DNA of 33,555 bases from Dehalococcoidales bacterium (GCA_028714335.1 JAQTMM010000015.1:1-33555); one strand, 5' to 3'; counted from the stretch's first letter, positions 1-9,039 are shown. Numbers and translations are program-made. Notes: generated by a model from the letters alone, not told the origin.

Positions 1-2
1 GA

Positions 3-791
3 ATTCCTCACACGCTTGAAGTCCCCGAGGTTATCAACGTGGACAGCGGCACTCGTTTTGCCTTTACCGGCTGGAACGATGGCGTTAGTTCAGCCTCGAG
101 GGTGGTGACTCACGGGTCGCTGCAAGCCAACTACCAAAAGGAATACCTCCTGACGATTAACTCGCCTTACGGCAATCCAACGGGCGCCGGCTGGTATGCC
201 ATGGGCGCTACCGCCAGTTTTTCCGTAACCGATTACGTTGAAACATTAAACACCAGGCGCACCTTCAACGGTTGGAGCGGGGCTTTTAGCGGCGCTACCG
301 CCAGCGGCACGTTGTTGATGGATAGCCCAAAGACGATAACCGCCGACTGGAGCAGTCAATACCTCCTAACGATAAATTCGGAATACGGCGCGCCTATCGG
401 AGCCGGCTGGTACAATGAAAGCCAATCGGCCAACGTATCCGTTGATTCTTCAACAGGCTCGATAATAAAACAGGTTTTTGACGGCTGGACGGGCGATATC
501 ACTACCACTAATCCCAGCACCAGCATTGATATGAATGGGCCAAAGGTTATCACCGCTGCCTGGCATACGGACTTGATGATGTTGTACATCATCATTATCG
601 TCGTCGTGGTTGTTGTGGCCGGCGTTATTACTTTTGTAGTACTCCGCCGCCGGGGCGGGACTCCGGGCGCTGCCGCAACGGCTGGCACACCTCCAGCTTC
701 AACTCGGATGACGGCGCATCCGCCGGTTGAACCTCCGCCGCCGGGCGGAACGCCTTCACCGCCGTCTCCGCCACCGCCGCCCACCAGATAA
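3..791 (+). CDS. C-terminal part of caspase-like/InlB B-repeat surface protein (5' truncated by window edge)
   Basis: Frame is open from base 3 (IPHTLEVPEVINVDSGTRFAFTGWNDG...), matching the repeat module of the downstream paralogs; two B-repeats (YLLTINS.YG.P.GAGWY...GW.G...), Val/Ile-rich TM helix, RRR stop-transfer, Pro-rich tail. Caspase-like domain lies outside the window. Confidence 0.85.
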   Translation: MPHTLEVPEVINVDSGTRFAFTGWNDGVSSASRVVTHGSLQANYQKEYLLTINSPYGNPTGAGWYAMGATASFSVTDYVETLNTRRTFNGWSGAFSGATASGTLLMDSPKTITADWSSQYLLTINSEYGAPIGAGWYNESQSANVSVDSSTGSIIKQVFDGWTGDITTTNPSTSIDMNGPKVITAAWHTDLMMLYIIIIVVVVVVAGVITFVVLRRRGGTPGAAATAGTPPASTRMTAHPPVEPPPPGGTPSPPSPPPPPTR

Positions 792-792
792 A

Positions 793-804
793 TGTGGTAG
801 AATA
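793..804 (+). promoter_or_regulatory. candidate extended -10 element (TGTGGTAGAATA)
   Basis: Related 12-mers occur shortly downstream of the previous stop in all five intergenic gaps of the array; TG-n-TAnAAT resembles an extended -10. Confidence 0.45.
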
Positions 805-848
805 GTACCCAATAGAGTCGAGGGTTCGTTAGCTGTGAAAGGATAACG

Positions 849-2411
849 ATGAGTAAGAGTTTATTTAAAATTCCTTTAGTTGTCTTTATCGTTGTTATCC
901 TGGTGTCGGCGGCATCTTTTATCCTGCCTTCCGCGCCAGCTCAGGCTGACGAATCCAGCCCCCAGTGCTGGGCTGTTTTTGCCGCTATATCCGACTACCA
1001 AAACGTCAACGACCTGCCTTACCCGGTGCAGGATTCTACCGCTCTTTACAACCTGTTCGGGCCAGTCTGGGGAGAGGACAACATGCAGCTGCTGGCGAAC
1101 TCCCAGGCAACCAAGGTGAACATTCTCCATGCCATCGATTGGCTGGCGGAGAACGCCGGAGTTAATGATACCGTGTTTTTCAGTTTTGCCGGGCACGGCG
1201 TTGAGGGCGGCTACCTCTGCCCTTATGAAGCCACAGCTTCTTATTCCAGCTATATTTCTTCCGACGAGCTTGCCGAAGCCTTAGCCGAGGTGCAGGCGCA
1301 AAGAATCGTTGTTGTCTTGAGCAACTGCTACGCCGGCGCCTTTAAACCCGATCTGACTAAAGACGGCAGGGTGGTTTTAATGGGCTGCCAGGCATCGGAA
1401 GTAGGCTGGGAAAGTACTAATCTGGGGCACGTGGTTTTTCTCTATTTCATCCTGCAGGCTTTTGAGAACTTTACCGACGCCGATGCCAATCACGATTACG
1501 AGCTTTCCGCCGAAGAGATTTTTAACTACGCCGCTCCGTTAGTCGTCCAGTATGAAACGGACCACCTTTTCGACCCCGTCCAGCACCCTGTACTCGGCGA
1601 CGGTTACATTAACGAACTGGCTTTGCTGGCGAGGTTCGTGTTCAATTTACAAACCAATTTACCGTCCGGCACACAAATCCTTACGGTGGACGACGTTGGG
1701 TATACCACAGCGCCGCCGTACCTGTGGTGGATTCCGGGTTCCAGTCATATAGTTACCGTGCCGGAAGAAGTGGCGGCGGGAACCGGCTCGCGTTATGCCT
1801 TTGCCGGTTGGAGCGACGGTGAAACCTCTGCGACCAGGATTCTCTCTAAAGGCTCTTTCAGCGTTAGTTATTATATGGAACGACTGCTTAATATCATTTC
1901 CGCTTACGACGAGCCTATTGGAGCCGGCTGGTATCTGGACCGCTCCTACGCCGATATCTCGGTAATACCCTACATAGAATCGGCAGACACCAGGCGCATT
2001 TTTACCGGCTGGAGCGGGGATATTACCGGAACAAGCTCTGCGGTTTCGCTGTTCATGGACGCACCGAAGACCGTCACCGCCAACTGGCGCAGCGAATACC
2101 TCCTCACGCTCAACTCGGAATACGGCAAGCCTGTTGGCGCCGGGTGGTATGATGAACTTGATTCGGTTAATGTTTCCGTGGAGCCGGTGCAGGGTTTCAT
2201 CGTCCGCCAGATTTTCGACGGGTGGAGTGGGGATTTAACGTCTAAAGATTCCAGAACCACCGTCACCATGAACGTCCCAAAGACCCTCACGGCTAGTTGG
2301 CACACCGATTACCTCCAGCTTTATATCCTGATTGTAGTTGTAGTGGTTATCGCCGGAGGCGTAATCTTCACCGTCGTTCTTATGCGGCGTAAAAGAACTG
2401 CCGGATTCTAG
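849..2411 (+). CDS. secreted membrane-anchored caspase-like protein, both dyad positions retained, InlB B-repeats
   Basis: Signal peptide (...SAPAQADES), FSFAGHG and VVVLSNCYAG dyad motifs, EF-hand-like DANHDYELSAEE, three beta-repeat modules, TM helix near the C-terminus, basic tail; SD-like AAAGGA upstream. Confidence 0.88.
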   Translation: MSKSLFKIPLVVFIVVILVSAASFILPSAPAQADESSPQCWAVFAAISDYQNVNDLPYPVQDSTALYNLFGPVWGEDNMQLLANSQATKVNILHAIDWLAENAGVNDTVFFSFAGHGVEGGYLCPYEATASYSSYISSDELAEALAEVQAQRIVVVLSNCYAGAFKPDLTKDGRVVLMGCQASEVGWESTNLGHVVFLYFILQAFENFTDADANHDYELSAEEIFNYAAPLVVQYETDHLFDPVQHPVLGDGYINELALLARFVFNLQTNLPSGTQILTVDDVGYTTAPPYLWWIPGSSHIVTVPEEVAAGTGSRYAFAGWSDGETSATRILSKGSFSVSYYMERLLNIISAYDEPIGAGWYLDRSYADISVIPYIESADTRRIFTGWSGDITGTSSAVSLFMDAPKTVTANWRSEYLLTLNSEYGKPVGAGWYDELDSVNVSVEPVQGFIVRQIFDGWSGDLTSKDSRTTVTMNVPKTLTASWHTDYLQLYILIVVVVVIAGGVIFTVVLMRRKRTAGF

Positions 2412-2429
2412 CCTTCAAACTGAAATCAA

Positions 2430-2441
2430 TGTGGTATATCA
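2430..2441 (+). promoter_or_regulatory. candidate extended -10 element (TGTGGTATATCA)
   Basis: Same position and core as the other intergenic copies of the array. Confidence 0.35.
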
Positions 2442-2496
2442 GTAACATTCTTGATATCATATAGGTAGCATGCTTTTTAAGAGGGAAGGACCGGCC

Positions 2497-4086
2497 ATGA
2501 GAAAGTTATTATCTAAAACCCCAGTTTGTTTGTTACTGGTAACAGTTTTCTTATTATTATCGGCGTTTATTCTGCCCGGCGCCCCGGCTATGGCGGCAGA
2601 CACGGACCCTCAATGCTGGGGGGTTTTTGCCGGGATATCCGACTACGAATTTATCAACGACCTTAATTACGCCGATGATGATGCCATTGACCTCTATAGC
2701 GTTTTTACTCCGGTTTGGGGCGCTTCCAATACCAGGCTACTGGTGGATAGTGAGGCGTCAAAAGCCGATATTTTAGATGCCATTGCCTGGATGGCGGATA
2801 ATGCTGGAGAAAATGATACCGTCGTCTTTACATTTTCCGGGCACGGCACTGACCTTGGCGAATTATGCACATATGATTTCTATTTCACCGACTCCGGCAT
2901 ATCGACGACCGTGCTTTATCAGGCGCTTAACCAGGTAAAGGCCGAGAAAATCGTTGTTATTATAGATGTCTGCCACGCCGGTGAGTTCCAGTATATGCTA
3001 TCGAAAGATGGGCGGGTGCTGTTGCTGGCAAGCCAGGCGGACGAGTTGTCTCAAGAAAGTTATGAATTACGTAACGGAGTTTTCACTTACTATATTCTCC
3101 AGGCTATCAGTGAATTCGATGATATTGATACGAATCACGATTATGAGCTTTCCGCCGAAGAAATTGCCGCCTATGCCAGCCTGATGACATCGCTTTACGA
3201 TTATTCGCAAAACCCGGTTATTGACGATGAATTCATCGGGGAACTGGCGTTAATAGCGAAGTTCATCTTCATTCTGGACACGAGCCTCCCGCCCGGTACG
3301 GTAATCTTAACGCTGGACGGGGTTGACTATACATCGCTGCCCCCGGAAAAGTTGTGGAGCCCAGGTTCCACCCATACTATTGCTGTGCCCGAATGGGTGT
3401 ATATTAATAGCGGCACGCGTTACGCCTTTGCCGGCTGGAATGACGGCGAGGCTTTGGCCGTCAGGGTTATTACCAAGGGGTTTTTCAGCGCAGAGTATAA
3501 CATCGAACAACTTTTAAAAATAGTCTCGCCTTTTGGCGACTTTCCCGACGCCGGGTGGTATCTGGATAATTCGCTGGCCGAATTTTCCGTGACGCCCTAT
3601 ATCGAATACACGGGTACCAGGCACTACTTTATCAGTTGGAGCGGCGATTTTTCGGGCAATGCTGAAACAGGGTCGCTGTATATGGACAGCCCCAAAACCG
3701 TATATGCCAACTGGAGGACCGAATACCTCCTCAATGTCAGCTCGGAATACGGCACACCGACCGGCGCCGGCTGGTACGGTGAGGGCGAAACAGTAAGTAT
3801 TTCCATTGAGCCGGAACAGGGACTCTTTGTGCGGCAAATTTTTGACGGCTGGACCGGCGATTTAGCCGGCGTTCAGTCCAGTGTCAGCTTTACTATGGAT
3901 TCGCCTAAAGATATTATTGCTATCTGGCACACTGATTACGTGCAACTTTATATCCTGATTATCGTTATATTAGTTGTAGCTGGGGTAGTAACTGCAACTA
4001 TTATACTTCTACGACGGAGGGGTAGTACGCCACCTGTTCCACCCGCTGCAGTACCGCCGCCACCTCCTCCACCTCCTGCCAGCTAA
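2497..4086 (+). CDS. secreted membrane-anchored caspase-like protein, both dyad positions retained, InlB B-repeats, polyproline tail
   Basis: Start MRKLLSKTP preferred over the ORF-track start at 2470 because GGAAGGA precedes it and the N-terminus then matches the paralogs; TFSGHG and IIDVCHAG motifs; DTNHDYELSAEE; TM; C-terminal PPPPPPPPPAS. Confidence 0.88.
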   Translation: MRKLLSKTPVCLLLVTVFLLLSAFILPGAPAMAADTDPQCWGVFAGISDYEFINDLNYADDDAIDLYSVFTPVWGASNTRLLVDSEASKADILDAIAWMADNAGENDTVVFTFSGHGTDLGELCTYDFYFTDSGISTTVLYQALNQVKAEKIVVIIDVCHAGEFQYMLSKDGRVLLLASQADELSQESYELRNGVFTYYILQAISEFDDIDTNHDYELSAEEIAAYASLMTSLYDYSQNPVIDDEFIGELALIAKFIFILDTSLPPGTVILTLDGVDYTSLPPEKLWSPGSTHTIAVPEWVYINSGTRYAFAGWNDGEALAVRVITKGFFSAEYNIEQLLKIVSPFGDFPDAGWYLDNSLAEFSVTPYIEYTGTRHYFISWSGDFSGNAETGSLYMDSPKTVYANWRTEYLLNVSSEYGTPTGAGWYGEGETVSISIEPEQGLFVRQIFDGWTGDLAGVQSSVSFTMDSPKDIIAIWHTDYVQLYILIIVILVVAGVVTATIILLRRRGSTPPVPPAAVPPPPPPPPAS

Positions 4087-4095
4087 TTGAAGAGA

Positions 4096-4107
4096 TGTGT
4101 AAAAACA
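4096..4107 (+). promoter_or_regulatory. candidate extended -10 element (TGTGTAAAAACA)
   Basis: Weaker member of the intergenic motif set. Confidence 0.25.
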
Positions 4108-4146
4108 TATCACCGACTCGTTAGCAGCCGGCAAGGAGAATATTAA

Positions 4147-5754
4147 ATGAAAAAGCTTTTGTTTAACAAAGCGATTACCGCTTTTGTTGCCACACTGATA
4201 CTTTTAGCAATTACATTCATATTACCGTGTCTGCCGGCGCAAGCCGATGAATCCAGCCCCGAGGTATGGGGACTATTTGTCGGTGTATCTTATAAATTGT
4301 CAGCCCCTGAGGTTAAGTATGCCGATGACGACGCCCGCGCTTTATACGAGACACTTTCTCCAATCTGGGGCGCTGCTAACACCAAACTCCTGGTTGATAG
4401 CGAAGCGGACGAACAAGAGATACTGGATGGCGTTGCCTGGCTGGCTCAAAACGCCGACGCCGATGATACGGTAGTTTTTACTTTCTCCGGGCTTGGCACG
4501 GGAGTCGGTGCTATCTGTCCTGCCGACTTTAATCCGCTTGAGGGTGGCCTGACTACAGATCAACTAGCTAAAGCTTTTGAACCTGTTAAGGCGGGTAAAA
4601 TACTTATAATTCTGGATTGCAACTATGCTGCAAAGTTCCGTGTTAGTCTAACCAAGGAAGGCCGATTTTTAATGTTTTCCAGTCCTATGTACGGAGGGGC
4701 TAGAGAAAGCGATGAAATCCAACACGGCTATTTGTCCTACTTTGTCCTGCAGGCGCTTAATAGTCCCGACGTTTACGACGTCAATGAAAACTACGAACTT
4801 TCCGCCGAGGAAATTGCTTCCTATGCTACTGAAATGACGGCTAATACAACCAGCAACCTTCCGCCGGTAATTGTTGACCTGAATAGCGACGAATTCCCTT
4901 TACTCACGTACTTTACATATACTTCGAGTCTGGAGTTGCCTGCTGAAGCCACTATCCTGACGCTTGACGGCGTTGATTATAATGCGCCGCCGGAAATGCA
5001 GATTTGGGCCCCCGGTTCCACTCATACGATGACCGTGCCCGATGTTATTGATGTAGGCACCGGAACACGTTATTTATTCGTCAGGTGGGATGACGACAGT
5101 GTTTCAACTGCACGGATTATTTCTAAAGGCTCATACAGTGCCGGTTACAGGCTGGAATACCTGTTCGATATTTCCTCCGCATATGGAGTGGTCACCAGCG
5201 CCGGTTGGTACAGTCGCAATACCACTGTAGATTTCTCGGTCACTCCTTTTTTGGAAACGGCATATGCCAAGTTCTACTTTGAGGGCTGGAGTGGTGACTA
5301 TACCGGGACATTGTCCACAGGCTCGATACTTATGGACGGGCCAAAAACCGTTACCGCCGTTTGGCGTACCGTGTATCTGTTAGTGTTGGAATCTGACTAC
5401 GGCAATCCCAACGGCGCGGGCTGGTATAACGAGGGGGCGCCGGTCAACATCTCCATTGAGTCTGTCCATGGCTCATTAATCCGGCAGATTTTCATCGGCT
5501 GGAGCGGCGACTTTTATAGCCTGGACGCCAGCACGATGGTTAGAATGGATTCGTCTAAAGTAATCGTGGCTAACTGGATGGTGGATTACCTATGGCTGTA
5601 TGTCTTCATTCTTATCATAACTGTGGTGGTTGGTATATCTGTTTATTTACTCGTCCATTACAGGGTGTTCCGCCGCCTTTTCCCCCCACCCCGCCAACCG
5701 CGCAAGGTTAAGATAATGCCGCCCTCACCGCCCCCGTCACGCCGTAAGAGATAA
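4147..5754 (+). CDS. caspase-like paralog lacking both dyad residues (putative pseudoprotease), InlB B-repeats
   Basis: Same architecture as neighbours; SGLG in place of SGHG and LDCNYAA in place of DVCHAG; DVNENYELSAEE retained; SD AAGGAG. Confidence 0.86.
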   Translation: MKKLLFNKAITAFVATLILLAITFILPCLPAQADESSPEVWGLFVGVSYKLSAPEVKYADDDARALYETLSPIWGAANTKLLVDSEADEQEILDGVAWLAQNADADDTVVFTFSGLGTGVGAICPADFNPLEGGLTTDQLAKAFEPVKAGKILIILDCNYAAKFRVSLTKEGRFLMFSSPMYGGARESDEIQHGYLSYFVLQALNSPDVYDVNENYELSAEEIASYATEMTANTTSNLPPVIVDLNSDEFPLLTYFTYTSSLELPAEATILTLDGVDYNAPPEMQIWAPGSTHTMTVPDVIDVGTGTRYLFVRWDDDSVSTARIISKGSYSAGYRLEYLFDISSAYGVVTSAGWYSRNTTVDFSVTPFLETAYAKFYFEGWSGDYTGTLSTGSILMDGPKTVTAVWRTVYLLVLESDYGNPNGAGWYNEGAPVNISIESVHGSLIRQIFIGWSGDFYSLDASTMVRMDSSKVIVANWMVDYLWLYVFILIITVVVGISVYLLVHYRVFRRLFPPPRQPRKVKIMPPSPPPSRRKR

Positions 5755-5763
5755 TTGAATCGG

Positions 5764-5775
5764 TGTGGTAAAATA
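5764..5775 (+). promoter_or_regulatory. candidate extended -10 element (TGTGGTAAAATA)
   Basis: Identical 12-mer to 7229-7240, in the equivalent intergenic position. Confidence 0.5.
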
Positions 5776-5815
5776 AAGGTATCATTCCCAAGGCGATGGC
5801 TGGTGAGGAGGCTGT

Positions 5816-7219
5816 TTGATAGTCAGGCATTTCTTTAAAGTCATACTGATTTTTATATGCGCCATAACCGTACTGATTACAGCTAATTTTGCCTTGCCTG
5901 GCGCCACTACCCAGGCGGCCGATGCCACTGCCGAGTGCTGGGGAGTCTTTATCGGGATTTCCACTTTTCAGAACCTCGATGATGAAGTAAAGTATGCCGC
6001 TAGCGGCCAGCAGGAACTCTGTAACGATTTTAGCGCCGTTTGGGGCGCCGACCATGTTAGACTAGTAACTGATTCCGAGGCGACCAAGAGCGGCATCATG
6101 GAAGCCATAGCGTGGCTGGACGAGCGGGCAGACGGTAACGATACGGTGCTTTTTAGCGTTACCAGCACCGGCGTTGCAGGCCCGGGGCCGGATTACTATT
6201 TCTGGACTTATGATTCTTTGCCTGATTCCTGGGATAACGATATTTCAGCTGAAGAGCTCGATAGTGCCTTTGAAGTTATAGACGCCGCCGGAGCGGTCTT
6301 TATCCTCTCTTTTGCCCACGCGGGCGGCTTCCTTAACAACTTGAGCGGCAGCAACAGAGTCATTTTAGCGGGTTGTGAGGAGGATGAGTGGGGCTACTAC
6401 GACGATTCCTTGGAGAACCCGGTTTTTATTTACCACATAATTGAGGCGCTTGATAATTTTGGTGAAGTAGATGTGGATAATAACTACGCCGTCACCGCCG
6501 AAGAAATTTTTAACTACGCCGCCCCAGCTACCACCAGTTTTGATGAAAGCCACGGCTATTTGCCTGCCCAGCACCCCGTGCTTAACGACCATTTTGACGG
6601 CGAACTGCCTTTGATTGCTGAATTCGCGCTTTTCACCAATATCAACCTTCCTGCCGGTTCCGTTATTACCATTAGCGGCGCGGAATATGATATTCTGCCG
6701 GTTATATTTCTTACCGCGCCGGGCATTGCCTATACCGTTAAAGTGCCGGATGTAATCTATATTAGCAGCGATACCCGTTACGTGTTCAGTGACTGGGGTG
6801 ACGATGATGTTTCAACCACAAGGGCAATGCTATACGGCGTCCATACCGCCAACTTTAATAAAGAATACCTCCTGAAAATATACTCCACCTACGGCGAGGC
6901 TGCCGGGGACGGCTGGTATAAAGACGGGGAGGAAGTCAACGTTTTTGTGGTGGCGTACCAAGAGCTGATAATTAAACATGTTTTTAATGGCTGGACCGGC
7001 GATTTTACAGGTAAGGAAGCTAATATCACATTTACTATGAATTCGCCAAAAGTTATCACCGCTATGTGGAGCGTGGAATATCTCAATCTGTACATCCTGT
7101 TGGCTATATTGATTATCTTTATTGCCGGTATATTTTTGACTATTTTCCTGGTGATTATTCGTAGAGGTGCTAAAAAACATAAGGCTAAAAGAAAAAAGCC
7201 GCGTCGTTCTGCCAAATAG
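5816..7219 (+). CDS. caspase-like paralog lacking both dyad residues, with one fewer B-repeat
   Basis: TTG start after GAGGAG; signal peptide; VTSTG in place of SGHG and LSFAHAGG in place of DVCHAG; DVDNNYAVTAEE; TM; very basic tail (RRGAKKHKAKRKKPRRSAK). Confidence 0.85.
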   Translation: MIVRHFFKVILIFICAITVLITANFALPGATTQAADATAECWGVFIGISTFQNLDDEVKYAASGQQELCNDFSAVWGADHVRLVTDSEATKSGIMEAIAWLDERADGNDTVLFSVTSTGVAGPGPDYYFWTYDSLPDSWDNDISAEELDSAFEVIDAAGAVFILSFAHAGGFLNNLSGSNRVILAGCEEDEWGYYDDSLENPVFIYHIIEALDNFGEVDVDNNYAVTAEEIFNYAAPATTSFDESHGYLPAQHPVLNDHFDGELPLIAEFALFTNINLPAGSVITISGAEYDILPVIFLTAPGIAYTVKVPDVIYISSDTRYVFSDWGDDDVSTTRAMLYGVHTANFNKEYLLKIYSTYGEAAGDGWYKDGEEVNVFVVAYQELIIKHVFNGWTGDFTGKEANITFTMNSPKVITAMWSVEYLNLYILLAILIIFIAGIFLTIFLVIIRRGAKKHKAKRKKPRRSAK

Positions 7220-7228
7220 TTGCATAAA

Positions 7229-7240
7229 TGTGGTAAAATA
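7229..7240 (+). promoter_or_regulatory. candidate extended -10 element (TGTGGTAAAATA)
   Basis: Identical 12-mer to 5764-5775. Confidence 0.5.
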
Positions 7241-7280
7241 ACGCATTGATTACTGTTACGTTATAAAAGGAGAAAGTACA

Positions 7281-8933
7281 ATGAAAAAATTGTTTGGTAA
7301 AATATCTTTTCTAATACTGATGGTTCTACTTGCCACTACCTTCATTATGCCGTGTGCCGTTGCGCAGGCAGCCGCAGGCGACCCCGAATGCTGGGCAGTT
7401 ATTGTCGGCATTAATGAGAATCAAAGTGGTACGCGTAACTGGCATTTCGGTATTGAAGATGCCCAGGCTTTTAATGATGCCATCTCACCGACCTGGGGTT
7501 CCGACCACATCAGACTGCTGACAGGAACTGAGGCAACCAAGGCAGCTATCCTGCAGTCCGTCGGTTGGCTAGCTTCAAATGCAGGAGCCGATGATACTGT
7601 ATTATTCTATTTTTCTGGTTGGGATGATGATGTTCTTTATCCGTACGATTACAATGCGGCCGGTAGTGAGATAACAGCCGCGCAATTAGGTACCGCCTTC
7701 AATGCTGTTACCGCTCAAAAAGCCGTTTTTGTTTTTGGTGGTTGGGAAGCGAATGTTATGCGAAGCGCCCTGATGGCAAATGGACGAGTTATCATGTTTG
7801 CCGCTGAAGAAACCGGTGCAGTGTGGTATTCCAACACCAATCAATCCCATATCTTCAATAAATATATTACAGCTGCTCTCGATAACTTCAACGACGCTGA
7901 TGCTAACAGCGACTATCAATTGACCGCTGAAGAAATTTTCTACTACGCGGCGGATTTAACCACGCAGGACCATATTTCCCAGGTACCCGTAATGGTTGAT
8001 AATTACACGGGCGGCCTGGCAATAATGGCCAAGTTTATATTCGATACTAATATGATTCTGCCTGCCGGAGCAACAATCGTAACGATTGACGGCACCAACT
8101 ATACCTCGATACCGTCACCGTTCCTCTGGGTGCCGGGCGGCAACCATACTGTGACCGTGCCCGGTGAAATCAGCGGAGATACCGGAACACGCTACGTCTT
8201 TACCGGCTGGAATGGGGGCGCTACTGTGCCCACCCAGACCTTCTCTTACGGGCAACATACCGCTAACTTTGAAAAGCAATATCTACTCACGGTTAATTCC
8301 ACTTACGGGAATCCAACCGGCCAGGGGTGGTATACCGCCGGTTCTACCGCCAGTTTCTCCATCACTAACTACATTGAAACCTCCGACACCAAACGTTACT
8401 TCGGCGGCTGGAGCGGCGATGTTACCGGTTCTACCACCAGCGGCTCTCTAGTAATGAATGCCCCGAAAACGATTACCGCCAGCTGGGATTCCGAATATCT
8501 CCTGACGATAAACTCGGAGTACGGCACGCCTACCGGTGCCGGCTGGTATAACGCCGGACAAACTGCCAACGTTGCTGTTGCCGAATCCGAAGGTTTCATG
8601 ATCAAGAATGTCTTCGATGGCTGGACCGGCGACCTGAATACCGCTACCGCCAGCACCAGCATCGTTATGAACGGCCCCAAGGTTATCACCGCTACCTGGC
8701 ACTCCGACTACATGATGCTGATTATTATCATCGTGGTTGTGGTGGTTGTCATCGGTGTGGTAATCACCCTCGTGCTTATCCGCCGCAAGGGCGGTACCCC
8801 GGGCGTTCCTCCTACTGCTATGGCGCCTGCCGGTACTCCTCCGATGGGTTCAGCACCGCCGGCTTCAACACCGCCTCCGGCAGCAGGCCCACCTCCGGTG
8901 CCTCCACCTCCGCCTCCTCCACCGGCCGCGTAG
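7281..8933 (+). CDS. caspase-like paralog lacking both dyad residues, InlB B-repeats, polyproline tail
   Basis: SGWD in place of SGHG and FGGWEAN in place of DVCHAG; DANSDYQLTAEE retained; IIIIVVVVVVVIGVV TM; tail ...PPPVPPPPPPPPAA; SD AAAAGGAG. Confidence 0.86.
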   Translation: MKKLFGKISFLILMVLLATTFIMPCAVAQAAAGDPECWAVIVGINENQSGTRNWHFGIEDAQAFNDAISPTWGSDHIRLLTGTEATKAAILQSVGWLASNAGADDTVLFYFSGWDDDVLYPYDYNAAGSEITAAQLGTAFNAVTAQKAVFVFGGWEANVMRSALMANGRVIMFAAEETGAVWYSNTNQSHIFNKYITAALDNFNDADANSDYQLTAEEIFYYAADLTTQDHISQVPVMVDNYTGGLAIMAKFIFDTNMILPAGATIVTIDGTNYTSIPSPFLWVPGGNHTVTVPGEISGDTGTRYVFTGWNGGATVPTQTFSYGQHTANFEKQYLLTVNSTYGNPTGQGWYTAGSTASFSITNYIETSDTKRYFGGWSGDVTGSTTSGSLVMNAPKTITASWDSEYLLTINSEYGTPTGAGWYNAGQTANVAVAESEGFMIKNVFDGWTGDLNTATASTSIVMNGPKVITATWHSDYMMLIIIIVVVVVVIGVVITLVLIRRKGGTPGVPPTAMAPAGTPPMGSAPPASTPPPAAGPPPVPPPPPPPPAA

Positions 8934-9039
8934 CGGAATAGCGCGATAAACTATATAAAACAGAATATCCTTCTATCAACAGGAAAGATAGAAAGCGAAA
9001 TGCTGGTTACCAGAAAATCCGGTAGAAAGCAAGGCAGGG

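Noticed and set aside
1-6. Window starts exactly with GAATTC (EcoRI), suggesting a cloning junction
   Set aside because: GAATTC also occurs internally (for example near 3114 and 4890), so it gives no firm evidence; may be chance.
356-784. Minus-strand ORF MGGGGGDGGEGVPPGGGG...
   Set aside because: Antisense shadow of the Pro-rich tail and repeats of the plus-strand surface protein; no family signature.
4147-8933. Calling the three dyad-less paralogs pseudogenes
   Set aside because: All have full-length open frames, start signals, signal peptides, TM segments and conserved EF-hand-like loops, so they look functional.
8971-8993. Hairpin TTCTATC...GATAGAA after the last array gene, considered as a terminator
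   Set aside because: Short AT-rich stem without a U-tract; too weak to call.
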